Source: Halorientalis sp. LT38 (GTDB lineage Archaea; Halobacteriota; Halobacteria; Halobacteriales; Haloarculaceae). From it: a stretch of DNA of 64,000 nt. Positions 7,873-17,024 of the stretch are shown piece after piece; position 1 is the first letter of the stretch, and each line of letters begins with the position of its first letter. Below the pieces are notes generated by a model. The model made no database searches and had not been told where the DNA came from. It saw nothing but the letters and a program-made list of their open reading frames with translations. Location: contig NZ_JAYEZN010000001.1 of NCBI RefSeq assembly GCF_037031225.1, forward strand, positions 1,922,001 through 1,986,000, in the 5' to 3' direction. A program made the position numbers and the translations under genes.

Positions 7873-9600
7873 ATGTTCCCGGGGCCGGAACTGTACGCGG
7901 CGGTTCTGTTTCTCACAGTGCTGCCTGCGGCGTATCTGATTCGCGCGGTGTGGAGCAGGCTCGACCGGCCGAGCGGTCGCTGGCTCGTCGTGACGCTCGT
8001 TGGCATGAGCGGCTGGTCTGTCTCCTGGGCGCTGATGTTGCTGTTCGAAGGGTATCGGTTGTCGCTGTGGAGTTTCAACGTCGTGGTGCTGTTCGCGAGC
8101 GTGACGACTATCGGCTGGTTGTTCGTGACGATCGAGTACACCTGGCAGAAGCAGGTCGAACACCGCATCGTGGCACCGTTCCTGATCGTTCCCGCGGTGG
8201 TGCAGGTGCTCATCTGGACGAACCCGTTCCACGAACTGGTCTGGCGCCCTGGCACGTTCGTCGACGCCCAGGGGGTGCTCCATCCGGTCCACGGCCTCGG
8301 GTTCTATCTCCACATCGGCTACTCGTATCTGCTCGTCGTGGCGGGACTGGTGCTGTTGACCGTCGCCTTCGTCGAGCGAGAGGGACTGTATCGAAAGCAG
8401 GCGTTCCTGTTGCTGCTCGGTGGCTTCATTCCGACCGTGTTTCCGATCGCGTTCGTCTTCGGGATGATCCCGACGGACTACCTGAACCCGACACCGTTGG
8501 GTTTCCTGCTCGGGACGTCTATTTGGGGGTGGGCACTCTTCCGCTACCAGTTGCTCAAAACGGTCCCGGTCGCACGCCGGATGGTGCTCGCCGAGATGAG
8601 CGAGGGCGTCCTGATCGTGGACGACGGGAACGTCGTCACGGACGCGAACGATGCGCTCCACGAGATGTTCGACCTCGAATCCGATCCCACGGGCAAGCCG
8701 CTCGAGTCGGTCCTCGAACCGTACGAGGGACTTCGCTCGCTGATCCAGTCCGGGACGTTCTCCGATGAACGCATCACGGTCGAGCTCAACGGGGAACCGC
8801 GCCACCTCACCGTGAGTAAAAGCTCCGTCACCCACGACGGCGGGACCGGTGGCTGGGTCCTCGTCTTCAACGATCGAACGGCGCTGTTCCGGTACGAAGA
8901 GGACCTCGAACTACTGAAGGGCGTCCTCGCACGTGTCCTCCGGCACGACATCCGGAACAAACTGAACGTCATCCGCGCCCACGGTGAACTGCTCGCCCAG
9001 CAGACAGACGGGCAGCACGCGAAGCAGGCTCGCACTGTCGTCCAGACCTCTGACGCCGTCATCGAAACAGCAGAGAAGGCAAAGGCCATCGAGTCGCTGG
9101 TCGAGGCGGACCGGCCGCTCTACGACACCGATCTCGTCCACGTGGCCGGACGGACCGTCGACTGGGCCACGGAGCAGTACCCGGACGTCGATATCGAGTT
9201 CGACGCCCCGGATCAGGCGTGGGTGCGTGCGGACGAACGGCTCGCGCTCGGGATCCGGAGCCTGGTCGAAAACGGGATCGAACACAACGATAGCGACGCT
9301 CCGATGGTGCGAGTCGCCATCGAGCGGACCGACGACACCGTCACGCTGACTGTCGACGACAACGGCTCAGGAATCGACCGCTACGAGCAGCGCGTGTTCG
9401 AGGGCGAAGCGGTCGATCAACTCAACCACAGTACGGGCCTCGGCCTCTGGCTGGTGAACTGGGTGGTTCGCAACTCGAACGGGGCCACCACCGTCACCCA
9501 GACGGAGACCGGGACCCGATTCGTGGTGACGTTGGAGCGTCGCTTCCCCTCTGAGTCGCGCGCAGTCGACGCGTGCGAATCGGAACCTGGCTCGCGTTAA
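7873..9600 (+). CDS. Membrane histidine kinase: 7TM sensor, PAS, HisKA, HATPase
   Basis: 575 residues. Seven hydrophobic helices fill residues 1-215 (the 7TM histidine-kinase N-terminal domain type). A PAS-like domain follows (about 235-340: MSEGVLIVDDGNVVTDAND...). The phosphoacceptor box is RHDIRNKLNVI with His358. The ATPase domain has the N box at NGIEHND (about Asn467), G1 DDNGSGID (about 495-502) and G2 STGLGLWL. No receiver domain or response regulator is adjacent, so it is an orphan kinase of the kind common in haloarchaea. The signal may be a membrane or small-molecule cue; nothing shows which. The TATA box at 7844 supports the chosen start. Confidence 0.9.
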   Translation: MFPGPELYAAVLFLTVLPAAYLIRAVWSRLDRPSGRWLVVTLVGMSGWSVSWALMLLFEGYRLSLWSFNVVVLFASVTTIGWLFVTIEYTWQKQVEHRIVAPFLIVPAVVQVLIWTNPFHELVWRPGTFVDAQGVLHPVHGLGFYLHIGYSYLLVVAGLVLLTVAFVEREGLYRKQAFLLLLGGFIPTVFPIAFVFGMIPTDYLNPTPLGFLLGTSIWGWALFRYQLLKTVPVARRMVLAEMSEGVLIVDDGNVVTDANDALHEMFDLESDPTGKPLESVLEPYEGLRSLIQSGTFSDERITVELNGEPRHLTVSKSSVTHDGGTGGWVLVFNDRTALFRYEEDLELLKGVLARVLRHDIRNKLNVIRAHGELLAQQTDGQHAKQARTVVQTSDAVIETAEKAKAIESLVEADRPLYDTDLVHVAGRTVDWATEQYPDVDIEFDAPDQAWVRADERLALGIRSLVENGIEHNDSDAPMVRVAIERTDDTVTLTVDDNGSGIDRYEQRVFEGEAVDQLNHSTGLGLWLVNWVVRNSNGATTVTQTETGTRFVVTLERRFPSESRAVDACESEPGSR

Positions 9601-9601
9601 C

Positions 9602-10549
9602 TTACTCGAACCCCCACCCAAAGAAGACGCTCGAACAGGTACAGGCCGTGTCGAACCCGCACTCGGGACACTGCCACTTCGATGGCGACGTCTCCTCGAA
9701 CTCCGTCAGCACCTCCGCGCCGTAGTCGTCCGCGAGTTTCAGGTTCCCGTCGTTCTCCCGTTTCCACATCATCGATACCACCGGCGGATGTTCGGCCAGA
9801 TACGCCATCGCGTGGGTCGCGAGCGCCGCGCCGATACCCTGCCCCTGGTGCTCCGGATGGACTGCGATGAGTTTGTACATCCCCAGCGGGAAGTGTTCCT
9901 CCCGAATCGGCGTCCGAGCGAGGAGTTCGTCAAGGGACACCGGAAGGGCGTCCGCGAACGACGCCCGGTCGAACAGCCCAGTGACGGAGAACCCGAGCAC
10001 GGTGTACTCCCTGTTGAGGTGCGTCGGGTCGGTGAGTTCGCGGACCCCCTCACCCTCGACGTAGACGTAGAGGTGCCTGTCGTCGGGTTCGACGTACCGC
10101 GTGGCGAGTTCCGCGACGGTGGGTGCGTAGTCGGGACTCAACTCGGTCTCGCTGATCCCGACGATCTGTGCCCCAGCCGTCCGCCCCGATTCGTACTGTT
10201 CGAGCCGTTCCGCGAGTCGCCGGAGCGATTCGGGCCTGGTCGCCGCGCGGGTCACGACCCCCGTCACGTCGTCCTGGATATGGTACGAGTTGGCCTCGTG
10301 CGTCAGCCGGACCGTCGTCGTCTCGGTGCGCCACTGGATGTCGCCGTCCTTCCCGGGCAGTCGCGTCACGTCTCCGTCGGCCTCGAGTTCCGAGAGCACC
10401 GCGTCGATGGTCTCGGACGTCGCGGCGAGCATCGCGCTGATCTCCTCCGTCGAGACCGGCCCGCTCGCCCGCGCCAGCATCCCCTGCACCGCTTCGCGCA
10501 GTCTGTCCGCCGATCCCACATCGCCCACGTGCCGATGTCTAGATGACAT
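9602..10549 (-). CDS. Winged-helix, GNAT acetyltransferase and zinc-finger fusion protein
   Basis: 315 residues. An N-terminal helix-turn-helix-like segment (about 13-75: VSTEEISAMLAATSETIDAVLSELE) is followed by a linker and a GNAT domain (about 150-275). The GNAT coenzyme A loop reads HPEHQGQGIGAALATHA. The C-terminus holds a small metal site, CPEC followed by CTC. A DNA-binding module joined to an acetyltransferase suggests a regulator or an enzyme acting on DNA-bound protein; this is inference. The ATG at 10549 follows a minus-strand TATA-like TTTTAATTA (10571-10579). It converges on the histidine kinase with one base between the stops. Confidence 0.82.
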   Translation of the reverse strand: MSSRHRHVGDVGSADRLREAVQGMLARASGPVSTEEISAMLAATSETIDAVLSELEADGDVTRLPGKDGDIQWRTETTTVRLTHEANSYHIQDDVTGVVTRAATRPESLRRLAERLEQYESGRTAGAQIVGISETELSPDYAPTVAELATRYVEPDDRHLYVYVEGEGVRELTDPTHLNREYTVLGFSVTGLFDRASFADALPVSLDELLARTPIREEHFPLGMYKLIAVHPEHQGQGIGAALATHAMAYLAEHPPVVSMMWKRENDGNLKLADDYGAEVLTEFEETSPSKWQCPECGFDTACTCSSVFFGWGFE

Positions 10550-10570
10550 CGGTCCGCAATTAGACGCGGA

Positions 10571-10579
10571 TAATTAAAA
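10571..10579 (-). promoter_or_regulatory. TATA-like box of the winged-helix/GNAT gene
   Basis: Minus-strand TTTTAATTA, 22-30 bases ahead of the ATG at 10549. It supports a leaderless transcript and the chosen start. Confidence 0.55.
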
Positions 10580-10660
10580 CTGTATGTGGTGTGGAAACAT
10601 TCATCGGGCACTCCCCCTGAACCCCTCCCAGCGGTCGCGATGGCCGATGCCGGCGACCGG

Positions 10661-10906
10661 TCAGGGGATCAACTGCTCGCCGTCGTCGTCGTAGACGGCG
10701 ATGGCTTCGACCGGGCAGGAACGGGCGGCGAACTTCGCGTCCAGTTCCTCGTCGGCGGGTATCTCGCGGACGAACAGGTCCGGGTCGGTCTCCTCGCTGT
10801 CGGCCAGGACGGCCTTGCCGGCGTCGGTGTCCTTCTCGAAGGCGTCCCACTCGGCGACGCACTGGAACATCCCGATACAGGTGTCGCGGTCGAACTCGAT
10901 TCGCAT
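10661..10906 (-). CDS. Small single-cluster ferredoxin (3Fe-4S type)
   Basis: 81 residues. Cysteines are Cys10, Cys16 (CIGMFQC) and Cys64 (SCPVEAI). The usual second cysteine of a CxxCxxC motif is replaced, leaving three ligands, the pattern of 3Fe-4S ferredoxins that often serve cytochrome P450s or other redox enzymes. The long acidic stretch between the cysteine groups (residues 20-60) is a haloarchaeal insertion. No redox partner gene is adjacent; the upstream gene in the same direction is a CheC-like protein 45 bases away. Cluster type is inferred from cysteine count. Confidence 0.85.
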   Translation of the reverse strand: MRIEFDRDTCIGMFQCVAEWDAFEKDTDAGKAVLADSEETDPDLFVREIPADEELDAKFAARSCPVEAIAVYDDDGEQLIP

Positions 10907-10951
10907 GTGCGAGGGTTCGAGCGACGACCGCTTGAGTGTGGCGACGGCGGG

Positions 10952-11617
10952 CTAGACGAGTTCGGAGAAGTCCGCGGGGGCGGTGTCGGCCTCGGCGATC
11001 GAGTCCACGTCGATGCCGTGGATCAGGTCGACCAGCGGCTTCAGTTCGGGGAAGGTGTAGCAGGTCAGCGAGAAGTCCACGTCGGCGGCGGTGATCTTCG
11101 AGTCGACGACGAACACGAGGTCCGTGTCCGGCCACTCCGTGATCTCGGCCAGCATCGCGTCGCTGTCACCGAAGGCGAAGTGGGGCGGGGAGTGGGCGAT
11201 GGTCGTCCCGAGGACGTTCGCCCAGCCGTCGATGAACGCGGAGGTCAGGATGTTCCCCACCTCCTGGATGGCCGACCGCTGCATGTCCGTGAAGCCACCG
11301 GCGTCGCCGGCCTCGGGCCCCTGGCCGAGCATGGCGTTTGCCAGTCGCCTGGCCTCGGTCTGGGAGACCAGAAAGAGGAGGTACCCGTACGGGATGTCCT
11401 CGAGTTCGGTGTAGATTCCCACGTAGGAATCTGAGCTAGAGGCCGTGCTGAGGTGGGTGCCGACGTCGTCGAAGTCGAGGAAGTTCAGCTTCGAGACGGC
11501 GGCGCTGGTCTCCAGCCCGCTCATCTGGTGGAGGTCGTCGGCGACGGTCGCGGCCCCCTCCTTGGCCAGCCCGTTGAACAGGTGGAGCTTCCGCACGTCG
11601 ACCTGCAGGGAGTCCAT
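10952..11617 (-). CDS. CheC-like chemotaxis phosphatase
   Basis: 221 residues from the ATG at 11617. An upstream in-frame start would add a poorly conserved 21-residue tail. CheC proteins dephosphorylate CheY-P or act through CheD in archaeal and bacterial chemotaxis. One phosphatase centre is recognisable, RSAIQEVGNILTSAF, with the Glu and Asn of the ExxN signature. The corresponding first site near residues 12-30 (NGLAKEGAATVADDL) lacks the Asn, so this protein likely has a single active centre. No other che or fla genes lie in the window, so its partner is elsewhere. Confidence 0.78.
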   Translation of the reverse strand: MDSLQVDVRKLHLFNGLAKEGAATVADDLHQMSGLETSAAVSKLNFLDFDDVGTHLSTASSSDSYVGIYTELEDIPYGYLLFLVSQTEARRLANAMLGQGPEAGDAGGFTDMQRSAIQEVGNILTSAFIDGWANVLGTTIAHSPPHFAFGDSDAMLAEITEWPDTDLVFVVDSKITAADVDFSLTCYTFPELKPLVDLIHGIDVDSIAEADTAPADFSELV

Positions 11618-11767
11618 GACGAAGCCTACGGCTGGACCGGCATGAAACCACGGTGCAACTAAGTCGTCGATATCGCGCAACTGTCCCGTCGCGTCGGGCG
11701 AGCACCGCCGTCCCGTGGACGCCGACTCCGCCGAAGGAGGTTAGTGGCGTTCGACCGACCCAAGGGT

Positions 11768-12211
11768 ATGCCGACGGTCACCGACACGTACATCGAGAAC
11801 CGCCAGCGGGTCCAGCCCAACCACACCAACAACTACGCGGCCGCACACGGCGGGAACGTCGTGAAGTGGATGGACGAGGTCGGCGCGCTGTCGGCGATGC
11901 GGCTGGCCGGCGAGACCTGCGTCACGGCCCGCATCGAGGGGCTCGACTTCGAGCGCCCCATCCCGCAGGGCGACACCTGCGTCATCGAGTCCTACGCCTA
12001 CGCGACCGGGCGGACGAGCGTCCGCGTGCGCCTCCGTGCGTTCCGCGAGGCCCCGCGCACCGGCGAGCGCGAGCAGACGACGGACGCTCGGTTCGTCTTC
12101 GTCGCCGTCGACGCGGCCACCGATCCGACACCGGTTCCCGAGATCGAGGTGGGGTCGGAGCGCTGTCGAGAGCTTCGGGACGCGGCGGTCGCGTCCGACC
12201 CCGAACTGTGA
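11768..12211 (+). CDS. Acyl-CoA thioesterase (hotdog fold, YciA/BACH type)
   Basis: 147 residues from the ATG at 11768. The N-terminal NHTNNYAAAHGGNVVKWMDE segment carries the hotdog helix with the HGG-x-x-x-x-W-M-D/E pattern of acyl-CoA hydrolases of the YciA/BACH group. It is followed by RIEGLDFERPIPQGDTC and a SYAYATGRTSVRV strand. The enzyme would hydrolyse an acyl-CoA to fatty acid and CoA in the cytoplasm. It is transcribed alone between the divergent CheC-like gene and hel308. The chain-length preference is unknown. An upstream in-frame start at 11744 is possible but less likely. Confidence 0.88.
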   Translation: MPTVTDTYIENRQRVQPNHTNNYAAAHGGNVVKWMDEVGALSAMRLAGETCVTARIEGLDFERPIPQGDTCVIESYAYATGRTSVRVRLRAFREAPRTGEREQTTDARFVFVAVDAATDPTPVPEIEVGSERCRELRDAAVASDPEL

Positions 12212-12264
12212 GGGGGCGTCAACGAGCGGGACGGCGGGACGGGACCACCGCGGCGGGACGACAG

Positions 12265-12270
12265 TTTAAA
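12265..12270 (+). promoter_or_regulatory. TATA box of the hel308-cgi121 operon
   Basis: TTTAAA, 27-32 bases ahead of the hel308 ATG at 12297, within a GC-rich intergenic region. The spacing fits a leaderless operon transcript. Confidence 0.6.
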
Positions 12271-12296
12271 CCCCGGGACGCGCAAAGGGTGGCGTA

Positions 12297-14717
12297 ATGG
12301 ACGTCGCGGCGATTCCGGGCGTTCCCGACTGGCTGCCCGGACACCTACAGGACGACGGCATCGAGGCGCTCTATCCGCCCCAGGCCGAGGCCGTCGAGGC
12401 CGGCGTCACAGAGGGCGCGAACCTCGTCGCCAGCGTGCCGACCGCCAGCGGGAAGACCCTCGTCGCGGAGCTGGCGATGCTGTCGGCCCTCGCCGAGGAG
12501 GACAGCGGGAAGGCACTCTACATCGTTCCCCTGCGCGCGCTGGCCTCCGAGAAGAGCGAGGAGTTCGAGCAGTTCGAGCAGTACGGCGTCGACGTGGGCG
12601 TATCGACTGGCAACTACGACTCAGACGGCGGCTGGCTCGCCGACAAGGACGTCATCGTCGCCACGAGCGAGAAGGTCGACTCGCTCGTGCGCAACGACGC
12701 CGCCTGGATCGAGGACCTCTCCTGCGTGGTCGCCGACGAGGTCCACCTCGTCGACGACGGGCAGCGCGGCCCCACGCTGGAGGTCACCTTGGCGAAACTC
12801 CGCCAGCTGAACGCCGACCTCCAGACCGTCGCGCTCTCCGCGACGATCGGCAACGCCGACGAACTGGCCGACTGGCTCGACGCCGAACTGGTCGACTCGG
12901 ACTGGCGCCCCATCGAGCTCCAGAAGGGGGTCCACTACGGGCAGGCGCTCCATCTGGAGGACGGGAGCCAGCAGCGCCTGGAAGTCAGGAACGGCGAGAG
13001 CGAGACCGCGGCCATCGTCCGGGACACCCTCGCGGACGACGGGTCGACGCTCGTGTTCGTCAACTCCCGCCGGAACGCCGAGGCGGCTGCCCGCCGGCTC
13101 GCCTCGACGACGAGCGACTTCCTCGATCAGGAGGAGCGCGAGCGACTCGCCGAGATCGCCGCCGAGATCCGGGACGTGAGCGACACGGAGACGAGCGACG
13201 ACCTGGCCGACGCGGTCGCGAAGGGGGCGGCCTTCCACCACGCCGGCTGTTCGAACGACCACCGGGCGCTGGTGGAGGAGGCCTTCCGCGACCGCCTGCT
13301 GAAGGTCGTCTGCGCGACGCCGACCCTGGCGGCCGGCGTCAACACCCCCTCGCGCCGGGTGGTGGTCCGGGACTGGCGGCGCTACGACGGCTCCGCGGGC
13401 GGGATGGCGCCCCTGTCCGTGCTGGAGGTCCACCAGATGATGGGGCGAGCCGGCAGACCGGGGCTCGACCCCTACGGCGAGGCGGTCCTGCTCGCCAACA
13501 GCCACGACGAACTCGACGAACTGTTCGAGCGGTACGTCTGGGCCGATCCCGAGCCGGTGCGGTCGAAACTCGCCGCCCAGCCCGCCCTCCGGACCCACCT
13601 GCTGGCGACGGTCGCCTCCGGGTTCGCCAGTTCCCGGGACGGACTGCTCGCCTTCCTCGAACGGACGCTGCACGCCAGCCAGAACGCCGACCGGAGCGAG
13701 CTGGAGCGAGTGACCGACGCGATGCTCGACTACCTGGAGGTCAACGGCTTCCTCGAACGCGACGGCGACCAGTTGCAGGCCACGGGGCTGGGCCACACCG
13801 TCTCGCGGCTCTACCTGGACCCGATGAGCGCCGCCGAGATCGTGGACGGCCTGCGCGACTGGGAGCGCTCCGGCGGGCGCAGTTCGAGCCGGAGCGGCCG
13901 GAGCGGCGAAGACGGCGAGGAACCCGAGGAGCCCGCCGGCTTCACGCCCGCGAGCGAACTCGTCGACGACGGGGACGACGACGCGGAGGCCGACGAACCC
14001 CCCTCCGCGCTGGGACTCTACCACCTCGTCGCGCGGACGCCGGACATGTACGAACTCTACCTCCGGAGCGGCGACGAGGAGGAGTACTCGCAGATCGCCT
14101 ACGAGCGCGAGACGGAGTTCCTCGGGCCGATGCCCAGCGAGTTCGAGGACAACCGCTTCGAGGACTGGCTGTCGGCGCTGAAGACCGCCCGCCTGCTCGA
14201 GGACTGGGCCAGCGAGGTCGAGGAGAGCCAGATCACCGAGCGCTACGACGTGGGGCCGGGCGACGTCCGCGGGAAGGTCGAGACCACCCAGTGGCTGCTC
14301 GGGGCCGCCGAGTCGCTGGCGGCCGAACTCGACATGGACTGCGTGCCGGCCATCCGCGAGGCCCGGACGCGGGTCGAACACGGCGTGAAGACCGAACTCG
14401 TCGATCTGGCCGGCGTACGCGGCGTCGGCCGCAAGCGCGCCCGGCGGCTCTACGACGCCGGGATCCGGACCCGGGCGGACCTCCGGGAGGCCGACAAGGC
14501 GGTCGTACTGGGGGCGCTCCGCGGTCGCGAGAAGACCGCCGAGAACGTCCTCGAGAACGCCGGCCGGGAAGACCCGTCGATGGACGGCGTCGAACCGGCC
14601 GAGGTAGAGGGGGTCGAGGTCGATCCCGGGGGATCGAGTGGAAGCGGCAGCGACCGTGGGACGGGCGCCGAGGCGGCCGATGACTCGGAGGACCAATCGA
14701 GCCTCGGTGATTTCTGA
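12297..14717 (+). CDS. hel308: ATP-dependent DNA helicase Hel308
   Basis: 806 residues, a superfamily 2 Ski2-like helicase that unwinds lagging strands at stalled or damaged replication forks. Seen motifs: motif [10 protein letters not shown] (46-54), motif II DEVH (147-150), motif III SATIGN (181-186), motif [17 protein letters not shown], motif [12 protein letters not shown] winged-helix and ratchet region follow, and a C-terminal helix-hairpin-helix ([18 protein letters not shown], about 702-720) binds DNA. An acidic insertion near residues 525-565 and an acidic, Ser/Gly-rich tail are typical halophilic additions. Its TGA overlaps the ATG of cgi121, so helicase and KEOPS subunit are co-translated. 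Confidence 0.96.
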   Translation: MDVAAIPGVPDWLPGHLQDDGIEALYPPQAEAVEAGVTEGANLVASVPTASGKTLVAELAMLSALAEEDSGKALYIVPLRALASEKSEEFEQFEQYGVDVGVSTGNYDSDGGWLADKDVIVATSEKVDSLVRNDAAWIEDLSCVVADEVHLVDDGQRGPTLEVTLAKLRQLNADLQTVALSATIGNADELADWLDAELVDSDWRPIELQKGVHYGQALHLEDGSQQRLEVRNGESETAAIVRDTLADDGSTLVFVNSRRNAEAAARRLASTTSDFLDQEERERLAEIAAEIRDVSDTETSDDLADAVAKGAAFHHAGCSNDHRALVEEAFRDRLLKVVCATPTLAAGVNTPSRRVVVRDWRRYDGSAGGMAPLSVLEVHQMMGRAGRPGLDPYGEAVLLANSHDELDELFERYVWADPEPVRSKLAAQPALRTHLLATVASGFASSRDGLLAFLERTLHASQNADRSELERVTDAMLDYLEVNGFLERDGDQLQATGLGHTVSRLYLDPMSAAEIVDGLRDWERSGGRSSSRSGRSGEDGEEPEEPAGFTPASELVDDGDDDAEADEPPSALGLYHLVARTPDMYELYLRSGDEEEYSQIAYERETEFLGPMPSEFEDNRFEDWLSALKTARLLEDWASEVEESQITERYDVGPGDVRGKVETTQWLLGAAESLAAELDMDCVPAIREARTRVEHGVKTELVDLAGVRGVGRKRARRLYDAGIRTRADLREADKAVVLGALRGREKTAENVLENAGREDPSMDGVEPAEVEGVEVDPGGSSGSGSDRGTGAEAADDSEDQSSLGDF

Positions 14718-15214
14718 TGGAGGTCGTCGAAGGAACGGCGACGGTCGGGGACGTCGACGCGTTCGTCGCCGAACTCGTCGAGGTCGGGGCCGACTCCGAG
14801 TGTGCGGTGCAGGCGTTCGACGCCCGGTACGTCGTCGACCGCGAACACCTCGAACGGGCGGTCGCCTGTGCCGACCGGGCCCGCGAGCGCGGCGAGGCCA
14901 TCGCGGACGACCACGCCGTCGAGATCCTGCTGTACGCGGCCGGTCGCCGGCAGATCTCGCGCGCCCTCGAGATGGGCGTCGACGCCGGGGAGTCCCCCGT
15001 GGTCGTGGTCGTTCACGGCGGGGACGGCGGTGACGAGGGCGCTGCCGCCTCGGCGGTCGCCCGACTGCTGGACCCGGCCGAGACGCTGGGGGCGTTCGAC
15101 GAGGAGCGGGTCCGCGAGTTCTTCGACGTGTCCGACCGCGAACTCGGGGCCACCGACGCGGGGCTGGCCGCACTGGTGCGCGAGCGGGTGGCGATGCTCG
15201 CCGTCGAGAAGTGA
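14717..15214 (+). CDS. cgi121: KEOPS complex subunit Cgi121
   Basis: 165 residues starting on the ATG that shares its A with the hel308 TGA. Cgi121 binds Bud32 and the tRNA 3' end in KEOPS, the complex that makes the t6A modification at position 37 of ANN-decoding tRNAs. The family pattern is visible: VQAFDARYVVDREHLERAVACA, then a helix with ILLYAAGRRQISRALEMGV, where the AAxRQI segment is diagnostic. The family's typical length is about 150-180 residues. Other KEOPS genes (kae1-bud32, pcc1) are not in this window. Co-translation with a repair helicase is notable because KEOPS has also been linked to recombination. Confidence 0.9.
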   Translation: MEVVEGTATVGDVDAFVAELVEVGADSECAVQAFDARYVVDREHLERAVACADRARERGEAIADDHAVEILLYAAGRRQISRALEMGVDAGESPVVVVVHGGDGGDEGAAASAVARLLDPAETLGAFDEERVREFFDVSDRELGATDAGLAALVRERVAMLAVEK

Positions 15215-15297
15215 GCGGCGGGGTCCGGTCACCGCGGTACGCGGACCGGTTGCGGTAGACCGAAGACACATGGTAGGCGGTTGCGACTGTCCAGTGA

Positions 15298-16182
15298 ATG
15301 GCAGGCAGCAGTGACGCGGCCCCGGTTGTCGGGGACGCCCAACGTGCGGTCGAGGTGACGGCCGAGGACGGGTCGGGGCGGTCGACGACGACGACCGTAC
15401 GCTACAGCGACACGGGCGAGGGACGGCCGCTCCTGTTGTTACACGGCGTCGGGCTCGACGCGAGACACATCTCCTGGAAACACGCGATCCCCCGGCTGGC
15501 GGCGGACCACCGGGTTATCGCGCCCGATCTGCCCGGCCACGGCGAGAGCGACAAGCCGCGGATCCGGTACACGACGGACTACTTCGTCGACGTGCTGTCG
15601 GCGTTCGTCGAGGAACTCGGGCTGACGCGACCGAGCGTCGCCGGCATCTCCATGGGCGGGGCCATCGCGCTCGGCTACGCGCTCAGTGCCGACGTGGCGC
15701 GACTGGCGCTGATCGACAGCTACGGGCTGGGCGAAGACGCCAGCTGGCGGCCGATGGCCTCGCTCGCGCTGCGCATCCCGGTCGCCGACCAGTTCGTCTG
15801 GAACGCGATGGGGGTCAACGAGGGGACCGTCCGGGACGCGCTCCGCGGGTACATGACCCAGGCCTCCGAAGCGTTCGTCTCGGAGGTCCACACGGTGCTC
15901 CAGGACGACGACTGCGGCCGGACGCTGCGCAGTTGGCAGCGCAGCGAGTTCGGCGTCTACGGGTTCCGGACCTGTTACCTGGACGCCCTCGAGGCGTTCG
16001 GGACGCCCACGCTGTTGATCCACGGGGCCGACGACACGCTGTTGCCGTCCTCGTGGTCCGAGCGAGCCCACGAGCGGCTGCCGGACAGCCGGCTGCACGT
16101 CTTCGAGGACTGCGGCCACTGGCCGCCGCGGGAGCGGCCGGCGACGTTCAACCGCGTGCTGGGGGAGTTCCTGGCGACCTAG
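15298..16182 (+). CDS. Alpha/beta hydrolase
   Basis: 294 residues. The fold is shown by the oxyanion strand LLLLHGVGLDARHISW (about 45-60), the PDLPGHGESDKP loop, the nucleophile elbow GISMGG with Ser118, an acid near HGADDTLLP (about Asp241) and a C-terminal DCGHWPPRERP with the catalytic His. This is the usual set for esterases, lipases and dienelactone-type hydrolases of about 280-300 residues. It lies upstream of the PHA cluster and converges on maoC, but nothing in the sequence shows that it acts on PHA oligomers. The N-terminal 28 residues are polar and low in complexity. Confidence 0.87.
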   Translation: MAGSSDAAPVVGDAQRAVEVTAEDGSGRSTTTTVRYSDTGEGRPLLLLHGVGLDARHISWKHAIPRLAADHRVIAPDLPGHGESDKPRIRYTTDYFVDVLSAFVEELGLTRPSVAGISMGGAIALGYALSADVARLALIDSYGLGEDASWRPMASLALRIPVADQFVWNAMGVNEGTVRDALRGYMTQASEAFVSEVHTVLQDDDCGRTLRSWQRSEFGVYGFRTCYLDALEAFGTPTLLIHGADDTLLPSSWSERAHERLPDSRLHVFEDCGHWPPRERPATFNRVLGEFLAT

Positions 16183-16262
16183 CCTGGGCTGGATGGCTCA
16201 GTCGCGGCGGAGAAAACGGAAGAGAGATGTCGACCGCCGGCGCGGTCGGAGCGCGTGCTGGA

Positions 16263-16874
16263 TTAGGCCGGTTGCTCGTCGACGAGGATGACGGCTTCAC
16301 CGTCGATGACGACCTCGTCGCCCTGTTTGACCTGTGTCGTCAGTCGGAACTGGTCGTTCCCCAGATCCTCGACGATCTCGATCTCGGCGGTGAGCCGGTC
16401 GCCGATGCGGACCGGGTTGTGAAACTCGAGATCTTGCGAGAGGTAGACGACCAGTCCGGGGACGCGTGCGAGCGCGGCGCTGATGAGGCCGCCCACGAGC
16501 GTGCCGTGGGCGATCCGGCCGCGAAAGCGCGTCTCCGAGGCGTACTCGTCGTCGAGGTGCAGCGGGTTCGTGTCGCCGCTGGCGGCCGCGAAGTTGCGCA
16601 CGTCCTCGGCGGAGATGGTCTTGGTGAACTCGATGCGGTCACCGACGCCGAGTTCGGTCCGTTCGTCCGCCGTCCGCTCGATGCTCCACTCGGGGAGGTC
16701 TTCGTCGGGCTCGATCCGCTCTCGCGGCGGCGACGTCGGGGCCTCCTCGTCGTCGGAGTTGACGCCGAAGGCCGCGAACGCCGCTCTGTTGGCTTCCAGG
16801 ACGCTGTTGAAAACGTGAGACGACGTCTCCGTCCACGTGTCCAGCAACGCGCTCCGATGCGGGTTGGAGCTCAT
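16263..16874 (-). CDS. maoC: MaoC-like (R)-specific enoyl-CoA hydratase of the PHA locus
   Basis: 203 residues from the ATG at 16874; a GTG two codons upstream is the alternative. The C-terminal hotdog domain (about 70-200) carries the hydratase-2 motif AASGDTNPLHLDDEYA, with the catalytic Asp and His, and RIAHGTLVGGLIS. It would supply (R)-3-hydroxyacyl-CoA to PhaC from beta-oxidation intermediates, as PhaJ does. The N-terminal 65 residues are not part of the hotdog and contain a helical NSVLEANRAAFAAFG segment resembling phasins, which might hold the enzyme at the granule. A minus-strand TTTAATA lies about 25-33 bases before the ATG. It diverges from phaR. Confidence 0.87.
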   Translation of the reverse strand: MSSNPHRSALLDTWTETSSHVFNSVLEANRAAFAAFGVNSDDEEAPTSPPRERIEPDEDLPEWSIERTADERTELGVGDRIEFTKTISAEDVRNFAAASGDTNPLHLDDEYASETRFRGRIAHGTLVGGLISAALARVPGLVVYLSQDLEFHNPVRIGDRLTAEIEIVEDLGNDQFRLTTQVKQGDEVVIDGEAVILVDEQPA

Positions 16875-17024
16875 TGGCACCAGTTGTTGGCAGTGGCTCT
16901 ATTAAAGCGTGGTGGTTCAGACGATTCGCCGGCGACAGAGCGGCGTCTCGGGGCCGTTACCGGAGAATCACGCGCACGCGTCGGGGTCGGTGGGGACGGG
17001 GATCCGTCGCCCGAGAGGTCAGTC

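Noticed and set aside
12621-15269. Very long open frame on the minus strand opposite hel308 and cgi121
   Set aside because: High-GC coding DNA commonly leaves an open antisense frame. The translation is Arg/Gly/Val-rich with no domain pattern, while the plus strand has every Hel308 motif.
15298-16182. PHA depolymerase for the alpha/beta hydrolase
   Set aside because: Proximity to the PHA locus is the only argument. It is convergent, not cotranscribed, and has no depolymerase-specific motif.
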